From contig NZ_MUFV01000001.1 of the NCBI RefSeq assembly GCF_002017875.1, positions 1,017,501-1,081,500 on the forward strand: 64,000 nucleotides of DNA, read 5' to 3'. Each line of letters opens with the position of its first letter. The first letter of the stretch is position 1. A program made the position numbers and the translations under genes. The notes beneath the pieces are model-generated. The model was given only the letters and a program-made list of their open reading frames with translations, searched no databases and had not been told where the DNA came from. The DNA is from Deinococcus sp. LM3 (lineage in GTDB: Bacteria > Deinococcota > Deinococci > Deinococcales > Deinococcaceae). Of this stretch, positions 32,688 to 42,398 are shown in pieces.

Positions 32688-33287
32688 ATGACAGACACTG
32701 CCAAACCCCGCCGCGAGCAGATTCTCGACTCGGCCAGCCGCCTCTTCTCCGAGCGCGGCTACCACGCGACCAGCATGCGCGACCTCGCCGGGGACCTGGG
32801 CATGCAGGGCGGCAGCCTGTACGCGCACATTTCCTCCAAGGAAGAACTGCTGATCGAGATCGTCAACCAGGCGTCCCGGCAGTTCGACGAGGCGCTGTTC
32901 ACGCTGCGCGCCGAGGCCATGCCCGCCGACCAGAAACTCCGCGAGGCCATGTACCGCCACATCCGCGTGGTCGCGGACAACATGGACAGCGCCACCGTGT
33001 TCTTCCACGAGTGGAAACACCTGTCCCCCGAGGCGTACGCCCGCGTGACCGGCTGGCGCGACACCATCGACGCCTTCTACCGCGAACTGATCACGCAGGG
33101 CGTGCAGGAAGGCACCCTGCGCGCCGACCTGGACATCAAGATGACCTCGTACCTCGTGCTGTCCGCCGTGAACTGGGCGTACACCTGGTACCGCCCCGGC
33201 GGCAGCCTCGCGCCGCGCGACGTGGCCGAACAGTTCGCGGACATGCTGCTGGGCGGCCTGCGCGCCCCCACCGGAGCGCAGCCGTGA
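32688..33287 (+). CDS. TetR/AcrR family transcriptional regulator
   Basis: A 199-residue TetR-type repressor. The HTH is at residues 8-55 (REQILDSASRLFSERGYHATSMRD, then GGSLYAHISSKEELL). The C-terminal ligand domain resembles TetR_C_33 regulators, some of which control fatty-acid or phenylacetate genes. It is divergent from hisC. It ends with a GTGA overlap onto the next small gene. Confidence 0.9.
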   Translation: MTDTAKPRREQILDSASRLFSERGYHATSMRDLAGDLGMQGGSLYAHISSKEELLIEIVNQASRQFDEALFTLRAEAMPADQKLREAMYRHIRVVADNMDSATVFFHEWKHLSPEAYARVTGWRDTIDAFYRELITQGVQEGTLRADLDIKMTSYLVLSAVNWAYTWYRPGGSLAPRDVAEQFADMLLGGLRAPTGAQP

Positions 33288-33613
33288 GCAACCCCACCGT
33301 CACCGTGCCCATCCGCGAGGCGATCCGCTACGCGCAGGGCCGCGCCGAACGCCTGGGCCGCACCCAGCAACTCGAGATCGGCGAGGACCTGTTCATCCGC
33401 ATCGGCCCCGGCGGCCGCAAATTCCTGCTGTTCTGCCTGGACGGCGAACCGCCCCGCAGCACCGCCGAGGCCATCGCCGCCGCCCTGGGCCTGAAGAACC
33501 CCGCCTACGGCTGGCATCAGGGCGCCACCCTGCGCTCCCTGACCGTCATCGAGGAGGGCGCCCAGAGCCTCCCCGAGAGCGGCCCCGCCGAAGCGGACGA
33601 CGGCACGCTGTAA
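33284..33613 (+). CDS. Hypothetical protein coupled to the TetR gene
   Basis: A 109-residue soluble protein with GTG start 33284 overlapping the TetR stop by 4 nt. Segments such as REAIRYAQGRAERLGRTQQ and GGRKFLLFCLDGEPPRS look alpha/beta. The C-terminus is acidic. No family was recognised. Translation coupling suggests it works with, or is made at the same level as, the TetR protein. Confidence 0.7.
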   Translation: MSNPTVTVPIREAIRYAQGRAERLGRTQQLEIGEDLFIRIGPGGRKFLLFCLDGEPPRSTAEAIAAALGLKNPAYGWHQGATLRSLTVIEEGAQSLPESGPAEADDGTL

Positions 33614-33633
33614 GGCTGTCAAGTGGTGTCAGA

Positions 33634-33807
33634 TCAGTCCATCCGTACGGCTGACCTGCCCCGGAACAGTCTTCCGACCAGCAGGCTCGTCACCGGAATG
33701 GCCAGCATGGCTACGCCGACACCGACCTCGCCGAAACGCAGTTGCACCAGATAAAAGCACGCCAGATAGAGAACGACCAGCGCAGCAGAGATCAATACCA
33801 TTCGCAT
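33634..33807 (-). CDS. Small two-helix membrane protein
   Basis: A 57-residue frame with ATG 33807 and TGA 33634. It has two hydrophobic helices (MVLISAALVVLYLACFYLV and VGVAMLAIPVTSLLVG), separated by LRFGE, and ends in a basic tail RLFRGRSAVRMD. A GGGAG stretch lies about 10 nt before the ATG. Its layout (TM, short loop, TM, basic tail) supports a real protein. The function is unknown. A long hairpin lies about 107 nt upstream. Confidence 0.6.
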   Translation of the reverse strand: MRMVLISAALVVLYLACFYLVQLRFGEVGVGVAMLAIPVTSLLVGRLFRGRSAVRMD

Positions 33808-33913
33808 CAGAGTCTCAACTCCCTTCAGAGGGGACTGCCCGGATCAATCGGAGTTCCAGGCACCTGCACGGCAGTCCGTGCGCTGGGCGAACACCGGTCT
33901 GCCACGCACACAG

Positions 33914-33960
33914 GAGAAAGTGGGAGTGTCAGCTGAACATCTGCTGACACTCCCACTTCT
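33914..33960. terminator. Long 18-bp hairpin, terminator of the SRPBCC gene
   Basis: GTGGGAGTGTCAG pairs with CTGACACTCCCAC, and GAGAA with TTCTC beyond one bulged A, around an 11-nt loop. It follows the 34026-34673 gene on the minus strand after a short tandem block, with a partial T tail (CTTTCTCC). Confidence 0.6.
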
Positions 33961-33963
33961 CTC

Positions 33964-34007
33964 TGCTCTGCCGGTGGGGCTCTGCCGGTGGGGCTCTGCC
34001 GGTGGGC
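33964..34007. repeat. 14-nt tandem repeat, three copies
   Basis: The unit CTCTGCCGGTGGGG is repeated about three times between the hairpin at 33914-33960 and the stop of the SRPBCC gene. The last copy is partial. No coding role is seen. Confidence 0.75.
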
Positions 34008-34025
34008 TTCACCGGGCAGGGCCGT

Positions 34026-34673
34026 TCAGTTCTTGGCGTTGCCTTCGAAGGCGGCCTTGAACTTCTGGAGGTCCTCGGCGATCTGCTGGCTGGGTTCCTC
34101 GCCGAACAGTTTCGCCACGGCCGCGCCGAGCGGGCCGGCCGGGGGGCGGTACGAGAGGGCGACGTGCACGCGGGTCCCGCCGTTGGGCAGGCTCTCGAAC
34201 TGCACGCTGCCGGCGTTGTCGACGGTCGCGCCGGGCAGGGAGTGCCAGCCGATGCGCTGGCCGGGCTTGTCGTTCACGATCTCGGCTTCCCACTCGACGT
34301 GCGTGCCGAGGGGGGCCTTGGCGACCCAGCGGCTGCGTTTCTCGTCGAGGGCGGTGACGCTCTCGAGGTGGCTCATGATCTGGGGCAGGTTGTCCAGTTT
34401 GCGCCAGAAGTCGTACACGTCCTGCGCGGGGCGGTCGATGACGACGCTGTGCTCCACGAAGATCGGCTTGGCGGCCGCAGCGTTCCCGCTCAGGCCAGCG
34501 GCAGCCATGACGGGGTCGTTGCCGGTCGCGGCGCGGTACGCGAGGTACCCGCCGACGGCGGCCATGCCCAGGCCCAGCACGCCTCTTTTGCGCAGTCCCA
34601 TCAGCAGCAGGGCGCCACCGGCGGCGCCGCTGATCATGCGGGTCTGATCCATTCCACTTTCGTTGTTGGTCAT
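34026..34673 (-). CDS. SRPBCC family protein with N-terminal membrane segment
   Basis: A 215-residue protein. Residues 10-60 hold Gly/Ala-rich hydrophobic segments (GAAGGALLLMGLRKRG and LGLGMAAVGGYLAYR) like those of the YgaP-type DUF2892 domain. Residues 70-205 form a SRPBCC/polyketide-cyclase-like lipid-binding fold (VEHSVVIDRPAQDVYDFW, LPQIMSHLESV, GTHVEWEAEI, GTRVHVALSYRPP). The ligand is unknown. ATG 34673 follows GGAGG (minus strand). Confidence 0.82.
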   Translation of the reverse strand: MTNNESGMDQTRMISGAAGGALLLMGLRKRGVLGLGMAAVGGYLAYRAATGNDPVMAAAGLSGNAAAAKPIFVEHSVVIDRPAQDVYDFWRKLDNLPQIMSHLESVTALDEKRSRWVAKAPLGTHVEWEAEIVNDKPGQRIGWHSLPGATVDNAGSVQFESLPNGGTRVHVALSYRPPAGPLGAAVAKLFGEEPSQQIAEDLQKFKAAFEGNAKN

Positions 34674-34743
34674 AATTCGTCCTCCGTGAGAGTCAGTCTA
34701 GTGGGGTGTGCGGGGGTGGGGGTGAAGGCTTGCTCCGGCCAGA

Positions 34744-34983
34744 TTAAGACCCCTTGAGGTTCGGGGCGTCGGGCGCGGCATTCTGGTCCTCGATGTCCTG
34801 GGTGGCGGCGCGGTCGGCGGGGGTGACGGGGCCGCCCTGCAGGTGGGGGTCGAGATTGGTGTTCGCGCCGTGGGTGGCGTGGTCGCTGCCCGTGTGGTCC
34901 TGCGCGGTTTCCGGGGTGCTGGTCGCCGGGCTGGTTTCAGGCTCATGTTCAGGAATGGGTTCAGAGCGGTCGGGTGCGGTCAT
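34744..34983 (-). CDS. Small acidic, low-complexity protein
   Basis: A 79-residue, Pro/Thr/Asp/His-rich protein with no hydrophobic core (EPETSPATSTPETAQDH, then QGGPVTPADRAATQ). It is probably disordered. ATG 34983 has a perfect AGGAGG 7 nt upstream (minus strand, 34991-34996), so the frame is probably translated. The longer frame from 35091 has no such site. The function is unknown; it precedes the SRPBCC gene on the same strand. Confidence 0.6.
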   Translation of the reverse strand: MTAPDRSEPIPEHEPETSPATSTPETAQDHTGSDHATHGANTNLDPHLQGGPVTPADRAATQDIEDQNAAPDAPNLKGS

Positions 34984-35156
34984 CGGGGCCTCCTGCGGCG
35001 GGGAAGGTGAGGGGTGCTGGCCTGCATCCTCTCCCCTGCCGGGCGGCGCGTGGATGTGGATTCCCCCAAGTGCCGCCCACGCTCGCACCATGCGGGGGCG
35101 GTGCGGGGACGGTGCGGGGGAGGCGGGTCCGCTGCCCTGCGCTACCCTGCGCCCAT

Positions 35157-36065
35157 ATGAGTGCCGCTTCCTCCGCCCGCCTGGACGCCCTTTCGCTGGG
35201 CGCGATTCTGGTCACGATCGTGTTCTGGGCGTCGGCCTTCGCCGGGATCCGCGCGGGGCTGGAGGCCTTCACGCCGGGTCACGTGACGCTGTACCGCTTT
35301 CTGGTGGCGAGCGCGGCGCTGGGCGTGTACGCGCTGGCCGCGCGGATTCCGGTACCGCCACTGGCGGACCTGGGGCGGATCGCGGCGCTGAGTTTCTCGG
35401 GCATCACGCTGTACCACGTGTGCCTGAACTACGGCGAGGTGAGCGTCCCGGCGGGCACGGCCAGCCTGATCATCGCGGCGGGGCCGGTCATCACGGCGCT
35501 GCTGGCCACGCGCTTCGGTGGGGAGCGGCTGAACGCGCTGGGCTGGGCGGGCACGCTGGTCAGTCTGGGGGGCGTGGCGCTGATCGTACTGGGGGGCGGG
35601 CAGGGCCTGGAGTTCACGCGCGGGGCGCTGCTGATCCTGGCGGCGGCCGTGTTCACGAGCGTGTACTTCGTGTTTCAGAAGCCGCTGCTGCGGCGCATGA
35701 ATCCGCTGCACTTCACGGTGTGGTCGCTGATGCTGGGGACCGTGCCGATGCTGGTGTTCCTGCCGGGTTTCGGGGCCGAGCTGCGGGCCGCGCCGCTGGA
35801 CGCGCACCTGGCGATGGTGTACATCGGGCTGTTCCCGGCGGCGCTGGCGTACCTGACCTGGACGTTCGCGCTCGCGCGGGTGGGGGCGGGCGTGACGACC
35901 TCGTTCCTGTACGTGTCGCCGGTGTTCGCGGTGCTGATCGCCTGGATGTGGCTGGGCGAGGTGCCGACCCGCCTGACGCTGCTGGGCGGCCTGATCGCGG
36001 TGGCGGGCGTGGTGCTGGTGAACACGCGCGGGCGGCCCGCGCCGCTCGCCGGGAGCCGCGCGTGA
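35157..36065 (+). CDS. EamA/DMT family transporter
   Basis: A 302-residue drug/metabolite transporter with ten helices in two EamA repeats. The first starts LGAILVTIVFWASAFAGIRAGL and the second near ALLILAAAVFTSVYFVFQK. The conserved Pro/Gly segments and the final LGGLIAVAGVVLVNTRG match the family. TACCCT (35143-35148) is 8 nt before ATG 35157, a leaderless start. Its TGA overlaps the GTG of the ABC gene downstream (GTGA). The substrate is unknown. Confidence 0.9.
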   Translation: MSAASSARLDALSLGAILVTIVFWASAFAGIRAGLEAFTPGHVTLYRFLVASAALGVYALAARIPVPPLADLGRIAALSFSGITLYHVCLNYGEVSVPAGTASLIIAAGPVITALLATRFGGERLNALGWAGTLVSLGGVALIVLGGGQGLEFTRGALLILAAAVFTSVYFVFQKPLLRRMNPLHFTVWSLMLGTVPMLVFLPGFGAELRAAPLDAHLAMVYIGLFPAALAYLTWTFALARVGAGVTTSFLYVSPVFAVLIAWMWLGEVPTRLTLLGGLIAVAGVVLVNTRGRPAPLAGSRA

Positions 36066-37530
36066 GCGGCGCGGGGGCGCTGGGCGTGCAGGACGTGACG
36101 GTGCGGCTGGGCGGCGAGGTGATCCTGAGCGGCGTGACGCTGGACGTGCAGCGCGGCGAGTTCCTGGCGCTGATCGGCCCGTCCGGCGGCGGCAAGAGCA
36201 CGCTGCTGCGGGTGCTGGCGGGCCTGCTGAAGCCCGCGTCCGGGTCGGTGCGGATCGGGACGCCCCCGGCGCTGGTGTTTCAGGATTACCGGTTGCTGCC
36301 GTGGCGCAGCGCCCTGCGGAACGTGGCGCTGCCCGCCGACCTGGGGGCCGGGGGGGCCTGCCGCCCGAGGAGGCGCTGCGGCTGGTGGGCATGGAGGAGT
36401 ACGGTTCTTACTTCCCGGCGCAACTGTCGGGCGGGATGCGGGCGCGGGTGGCGCTGGCCCGCGCGCTGGCGCAGAGCGGGGACGTGCTGCTGCTGGACGA
36501 GCCGTTCGCGGCGCTCGACGCGCTGGTCCGCGAGCGCTTCAATGCCGAATTGCGGCACCTGCACGAGAAGACGGGCCGGACGACGGTGCTCGTCACGCAC
36601 TCGATCCGGGAGGCGGTGTGGCTGGCCGACCGGGTGGCGGTCCTGCGCGACGGGCGGATCGTCGAGGTGCTCGACACGCGCGGCGAGGGCCGCGTGAGCG
36701 CCTACACCGACGGGCTGGAGGCGCACCTGCGAACCGTGCTGGGCACCGGCGACAGCACCCGCGTGCGCTCGGACGTGCCGGCCGCGCGCAGTGCCGGGTG
36801 GCTGCTGCCGCTGCTGGCTGTGGGGCTGGCGCTGCTGGGCTGGCAGCTGGGCGCGGCGGCGCTGAACCAGCCGTTCCTGCTGCCCACGCCCAGCGCGGTG
36901 TGGCAGGAGGCCGCCCGGACCGCTCCGGCGCTGGCCGAGGCGTTCGGGGTGACGGTCCGCACGGCGCTGCTGGGCACGCTGCTGGGCGCGCTGGGCGGCG
37001 TGCTGATCGGGTACCCGCTGGCGAAGTGGCGGGCGCTGGAACGCTTTCTCAGTCCGTTCGTGGTGGCGTCGCAGAGCACGCCGATCGTGGTGCTCGCGCC
37101 GCTGCTGGTGTCGTGGCTGGGCTTCGGGTTCCTGCCGGCAGTAGTCGTGTCGGCCCTGAGCGCCCTGTACCCGATCATGGTGGCGACCCTGGTGGGCGTG
37201 CGCGAGCTGGAGGCGACCTTCCATGAGCTGTTCAGCACGCTGCGCGCGTCGTGGTGGCAGCGGCTGACGCGGCTGGAACTGCCGGGCGCGCTGCCGGTCA
37301 TGCTGGGCGGCCTGCGGCTGGCGGCCAGTCTGGCGCTGATCGGGGCAGTCGTGTGGGAGTTCGTGGACCCCAACCAGAAGGGCCTGGGGCTGGCCGTGCA
37401 GGTGGCAGGCGTGTACCAGAACAAGGCGGCTCAGTTCGCAGCGATCGCGTTGCTGATCGGGTACGGGGTGCTGGTGTACGCGCTGATCACGGGCCTGGAA
37501 CGCCGCGTGATGCGGCGGCGGGGTCGGTAG
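36062..37530 (+). pseudogene. ABC transporter ATPase-permease fusion, frameshifted in a G7 run
   Basis: A fused nitrate/sulfonate/thiamine-precursor-type (SsuB+SsuC-like) importer. The first part has Walker A GPSGGGKST and the Q-loop FQDYRLLP; the second frame carries the signature LSGGMRARVALARAL, Walker B LLLDEPFAALD and the H-loop. It runs with no stop into a BPD_transp_1 permease with five to six helices. The frame breaks at 36350-36356 (GGGGGGG); adding one G gives one protein of about 489 aa. GTG 36062 overlaps the stop of the EamA gene. No substrate-binding protein is adjacent. Confidence 0.85.
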
Positions 37531-37576
37531 GCGTTCACCCGGACGGCCGGGCGCGGCGGGCGTTACCCTGGGCCGC

Positions 37577-37987
37577 ATGGACAGACCGCTGGTGTGTGTG
37601 GGGGCGCTCGTGTGGGACAAAGGTGGCCGGGTGCTGCTGGTGCGCACCACGAAATGGCGCGGCCTGTGGGGCGTGCCCGGAGGCAAGGTCGAGTGGGGCG
37701 AGACGCTGCTGGACGCCGTGACCCGCGAGTTCCGCGAGGAGGTGGGCCTGGAGTTGCGGGACGTGCTGTACGCGCAGACGCAGGAATCGGTCCTGAGCCC
37801 GGAGTTCCATAAGCCCGCGCACATGCTGCTGGTGGATTTCTTTGCCAGCACCGACGGGCACGAGATCACCCCGAACGAGGAGATCGAGGAGTGGGCCTGG
37901 GTGCACCTGTCCGGGGCGCTGGACTACCCGCTGAACGGCGTGACGCGCACGCTGGTGGAACTGGCGCTGCGGCGGGGTGAGCAGTGA
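37577..37987 (+). CDS. NUDIX hydrolase
   Basis: A 136-residue NUDIX hydrolase acting on a nucleoside-diphosphate-X type substrate. The NUDIX box is complete at about residues 35-57: it begins GGKVEWGE and ends REFREEVGL, with every metal-binding Glu in place. TACCCT (37564-37569) is 7 nt before ATG 37577, a leaderless start. Its TGA overlaps the GTG of the SDR gene, so the two are coupled. Deinococcus genomes carry many NUDIX genes; the substrate is not predictable here. Confidence 0.93.
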   Translation: MDRPLVCVGALVWDKGGRVLLVRTTKWRGLWGVPGGKVEWGETLLDAVTREFREEVGLELRDVLYAQTQESVLSPEFHKPAHMLLVDFFASTDGHEITPNEEIEEWAWVHLSGALDYPLNGVTRTLVELALRRGEQ

Positions 37988-38745
37988 CGGACGGGACCGA
38001 CACCGCCCCGGATCAGGCTGCCTCCCAGGGCCGGGGAACGGCGCTCGTGACCGGCGCGTCGCGGGGCATCGGGCGGGCGCTGGCGGTCGCGCTGGCCGCC
38101 GAGGGCTTCGACGTGGCGGTGCATTACCGGGGCAGCGAGGCCGACGCGCAGGAAACGGCGCGGCTGTGCCGGGAGCAGGGGGGGCAGGCCGCCGCGTTGC
38201 AGGCGGACCTGACCGACCCGGCCCAGGCGCGGGCGCTGGTCCGCGCGGCGCACGCGGCCTTCCCGGAATCGGGACTGGCGGTGCTGGTGAACAACGTGGG
38301 CAACTACGTGAACCGCCCGCTGCTGGACACCACGGACGCCGAGTGGGCCGACATGCTGGGCAGCAACCTGACCGCCACCTTCGCCACCTGTCAGGAGGCG
38401 GCGCCGCTGCTGCGGGCGCGCGGCTGGGGACGCATCGTGAACCTGGGGTACGCGGGGGCCTCTTCGAACGTGGCGCGGCCCGGCATCGTGCCGTACGTGA
38501 TCGCCAAGGCCGGGGTGCTGCAACTGAGCCGGTCGCTGGCGGTGGTGCTGGCCGGCAGTGGGGTCAGCGTGAACGTGGTCAGTCCCGGCGTGATCGACAC
38601 CAGCGTCAGCCAGCCGGTCGCGCAGATTCCGGCCGGGCGGCCCGGCACCGTCCCGGAACTGGTGCAGGCGGCGCTGTCGTTCGTGCGGGCCAGCGATTAC
38701 CTGACCGGGCAGGAACTGGAAGTGGCAGGCGGCTGGAACTTGTAG
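37984..38745 (+). CDS. SDR family oxidoreductase (FabG-like)
   Basis: A 253-residue classical short-chain dehydrogenase/reductase. The cofactor motif TGASRGIGRALA is preceded by a 16-residue N-terminal tail. NNVGNY, a Ser in the LGYAGASS segment and the active-site Y-x3-K in PYVIAKAG are present. It is FabG-like, but its substrate is unknown and it may not serve fatty-acid synthesis. GTG 37984 overlaps the NUDIX stop. Confidence 0.9.
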   Translation: MTDGTDTAPDQAASQGRGTALVTGASRGIGRALAVALAAEGFDVAVHYRGSEADAQETARLCREQGGQAAALQADLTDPAQARALVRAAHAAFPESGLAVLVNNVGNYVNRPLLDTTDAEWADMLGSNLTATFATCQEAAPLLRARGWGRIVNLGYAGASSNVARPGIVPYVIAKAGVLQLSRSLAVVLAGSGVSVNVVSPGVIDTSVSQPVAQIPAGRPGTVPELVQAALSFVRASDYLTGQELEVAGGWNL

Positions 38746-38794
38746 TTGGCCCGGAACCGCGCCGCCCTGGAAGCTGCGCTCAGCGTGAGGTGAT

Positions 38795-39292
38795 TTACGG
38801 CGTGGTCGGCTGGGGCGTGAGGGGCAGCAGGGCGCGCGTCGTGCCGGGCAGCGGCGCCTGCGCGCGCCACAGCGTCGTTCCGGCCGCGTCGGTCAGGACG
38901 GCCTGCACGGTGTAGCGGTGTCCGCTCTGGAGGCGGGCGGGATTGAAGTTCAGCCAGTACGGGGTGGGGAGGCGCCTGACCGGGAAACTCACGCGGACGA
39001 GCGGGGTGTCCGGGCGGGCGCTGTCGCGGATGGTCAGGGTGGCCTGCGTGCCGGGCGGCAGGGTGGGCAGCGGGCGGGCCGGGTCGGGTCGCAGGGTGCC
39101 GCGAACCTCGCGCCAGCCGGCGGGCAGGTCCCCCCTGGGGGCCGGGTCGGCTGCGCTGCGGGGGGTGGCCGACGGAGTGGTGGGCGGCGTGACCGGCGTG
39201 AGGATGATCTGGGCGCCGGCGGGCGCGGCGTTCAGGGCGCACGCCAGCAGCAGGCCCGGCAGCGACCGGGTAGTGAGTGTGAAAAAGTTCAT
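38795..39292 (-). CDS. YbaY/YscW-family secreted protein
   Basis: A 165-residue exported protein. The signal peptide (LPGLLLACALNAAPAGAQ) leads to a Pro/Thr-rich linker, then a beta-rich YbaY/YscW-like domain: REVRGTLRPDPARPLP, GTQATLTIRDSARPD, YWLNFNPARLQSGHRYTVQ. There is no clear lipobox. ATG 39292 has GAGG 5-8 nt upstream (minus strand); the upstream part of the open frame is rejected. Its role in the envelope is unknown. Confidence 0.75.
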   Translation of the reverse strand: MNFFTLTTRSLPGLLLACALNAAPAGAQIILTPVTPPTTPSATPRSAADPAPRGDLPAGWREVRGTLRPDPARPLPTLPPGTQATLTIRDSARPDTPLVRVSFPVRRLPTPYWLNFNPARLQSGHRYTVQAVLTDAAGTTLWRAQAPLPGTTRALLPLTPQPTTP

Positions 39293-39823
39293 ATCCTCAT
39301 GGTGCCCCGTGCAGGGTGGCGTTGCAAGAGGCCCGGATCTGTCTGTCCGCCTGCCCGGGAGTGGGTCCGGGCGGGCCGTCAAGCGATGTTGCCGCAGTCC
39401 AGCAATTCCCAATTCATGAGCCGGAAGTGACCGGTTGTGCTTTCGAAAGGCATTCCGGCGGACACCAGCGCGAGAGACGGATTTTTTTCGACGTCCCAGC
39501 GCCATTCGTTCGGCGAGCGCACCATAGAATCATAATGAGTAAAATGAGAGTCGCCTCACAGAGGACTGGACCAATCGAGAGCGTTCGGATATGCAGGACG
39601 GCATTTTGAGTGTGGGTGTCGGTCTTTTTCGCTCATTCTGATCTTCGAAAAGACAAATGTGACCAATTCCACAGCGATTCATGCAGCGCTGCCCCCGCTG
39701 TGGGTATCATCGGCCAAGTTCCCACACTCATACGAGAAGCACCGCAGAAAACCGCGCCCAGCGCAGCGGTTCCCCTGCCGTCATTCCCGCGTGACACCTC
39801 AGGAACACCCCAGGAGGTCCACC
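39293..39823. other. Low-GC intergenic region before the S8 protease gene
   Basis: About 530 bases with visibly lower GC than the surrounding genes. The minus strand holds a possible decayed short gene (listed separately). Plus-strand T-runs occur at 39481-39488 and 39630-39634. The RBS AGGAGG for the protease is at 39811-39816. Nothing else is clear. Confidence 0.5.
39379..39639 (-). pseudogene. Possible decayed small gene in the low-GC region
   Basis: Two protein-like minus-strand frames abut. One starts with ATG near 39636 (MSEKDRHPHSKCRPAYPN) and stops after about 26 codons. The next frame holds MVRSPNEWRWDVEKNPSLAL and ends MNWELLDCGNIA at 39379. They may be halves of one short frameshifted gene of about 80 codons. 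Codon use (AAA, TCA, AAT) is unlike its neighbours, hinting at transfer. No family was recognised; this is a weak call. Confidence 0.3.
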
Positions 39824-41365
<1,542 letters not shown>

Positions 41366-41378
41366 CCCGCGCCCACCA

Positions 41379-41413
41379 CGGACCGTCCTCCCCCAGGGGG
41401 CGGTCCGTTTCGT
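41379..41413 (+). terminator. Terminator after the S8 protease gene
   Basis: GGACCG/CGGTCC with an inner CCCCC/GGGGG stem, followed by GTTTCGTT. It lies 13 nt after the protease stop. Confidence 0.75.
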
Positions 41414-41449
41414 TCGCCCGCCCCCCCCTCTCCCCTCACGAGGTATCCG

Positions 41450-42301
41450 ATGTTCAAGCCCCTGCACGCCGCACTGACCGCCCTGGGCCTCCTGGCCCTG
41501 TCCGCCTGCTCCACCCAGAGCGCCCCCACCCCGGAAGCCGCCCTGCCCGCCGAGTCGCTGACCGTCACCGGCACCACCCCCGCCTTCGGCGACCTGAGCA
41601 GCCAGATCGTGTACGGCACGGTCACCAACGTCACCAACCGGCCCTATCAGGTCAGCGTGACGCCCAGTACCGAACTCGCGGGCGGCTGGTGCGGCGGCAC
41701 CCTGATCAGCTCCACGTGGATCCTGACCGCCGCGCACTGCGTGGACGGCTACAGCGCCAGCTCCATGCGGGTGCGCGCCGGCATCAACAACCTGACCACC
41801 AGCACCGGGCAGCTGCGCACCGCCGCGCAGATCATCAAGCACCCCAGCTACAACCCCAGCACCTACGCCAACGACATCGCCCTGATCCGCGTGAGCGCCT
41901 TCACGCTGGGCAGCACCGTGAAACCCGCCGCGCTGCCCGGCAACGCGGTCGAGGCGATTCTGGACGTGAACGGCAAGAGCGCCACCGTGAGCGGCTGGGG
42001 CAAGACCGAGACCGGCGCGGACAGCCCCACCGCGCTGCGCGAGGTCACCATTCCGATCACGCCCACCGGCAGCGACTGCGGCACCCGCCCCGCGAACACC
42101 ATCTGCGGCAAGTACTCCAGCGGTAAGGACTCCTGCAACGGCGACAGCGGCGGCCCGCTGGCCGCGCCGTACAACGGCAAGTTCTACGTGCTGGGCGCCG
42201 TCAGCTACGGCCCACTCGAATGCCGAGGCTACGGCGTGTACACCCGCGTGAACGGCTTCATCAACTGGATCGCGCAGAACACCGGCATCGCCGCGCAGTA
42301 A
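41450..42301 (+). CDS. Trypsin-like serine protease (S1), secreted
   Basis: A 283-residue exported chymotrypsin-fold protease. The signal has lipobox-like LSAC (residues 17-20). A short propeptide leads to IVYGTVTNV, the usual activation site region. The triad is H in TAAHC, D in NDIALI and S in GDSGGP. Three Cys pairs look ready for disulphides (CGGTLI/AHC; CGTRP/TICG; SCNGD/LECRG). A GAGGT RBS precedes ATG 41450. It follows the S8 protease and has its own terminator, so the two may be expressed separately. Confidence 0.93.
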   Translation: MFKPLHAALTALGLLALSACSTQSAPTPEAALPAESLTVTGTTPAFGDLSSQIVYGTVTNVTNRPYQVSVTPSTELAGGWCGGTLISSTWILTAAHCVDGYSASSMRVRAGINNLTTSTGQLRTAAQIIKHPSYNPSTYANDIALIRVSAFTLGSTVKPAALPGNAVEAILDVNGKSATVSGWGKTETGADSPTALREVTIPITPTGSDCGTRPANTICGKYSSGKDSCNGDSGGPLAAPYNGKFYVLGAVSYGPLECRGYGVYTRVNGFINWIAQNTGIAAQ

Positions 42302-42325
42302 CCCGCGCCGACCACTCCTCCCCGC

Positions 42326-42362
42326 AGCGAACCGAGGCTTCCCCGCCCGGTTCGCTGTTCTC
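42326..42362 (+). terminator. Terminator after the S1 protease gene
   Basis: AGCGAACCG pairs with CGGTTCGCT around a 13-nt loop, followed by GTTCTCT. It lies 24 nt after the stop. Confidence 0.75.
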
Positions 42363-42398
42363 TGCCCGCCACCCAACCCCATCCGCGAGAATGGGCGC

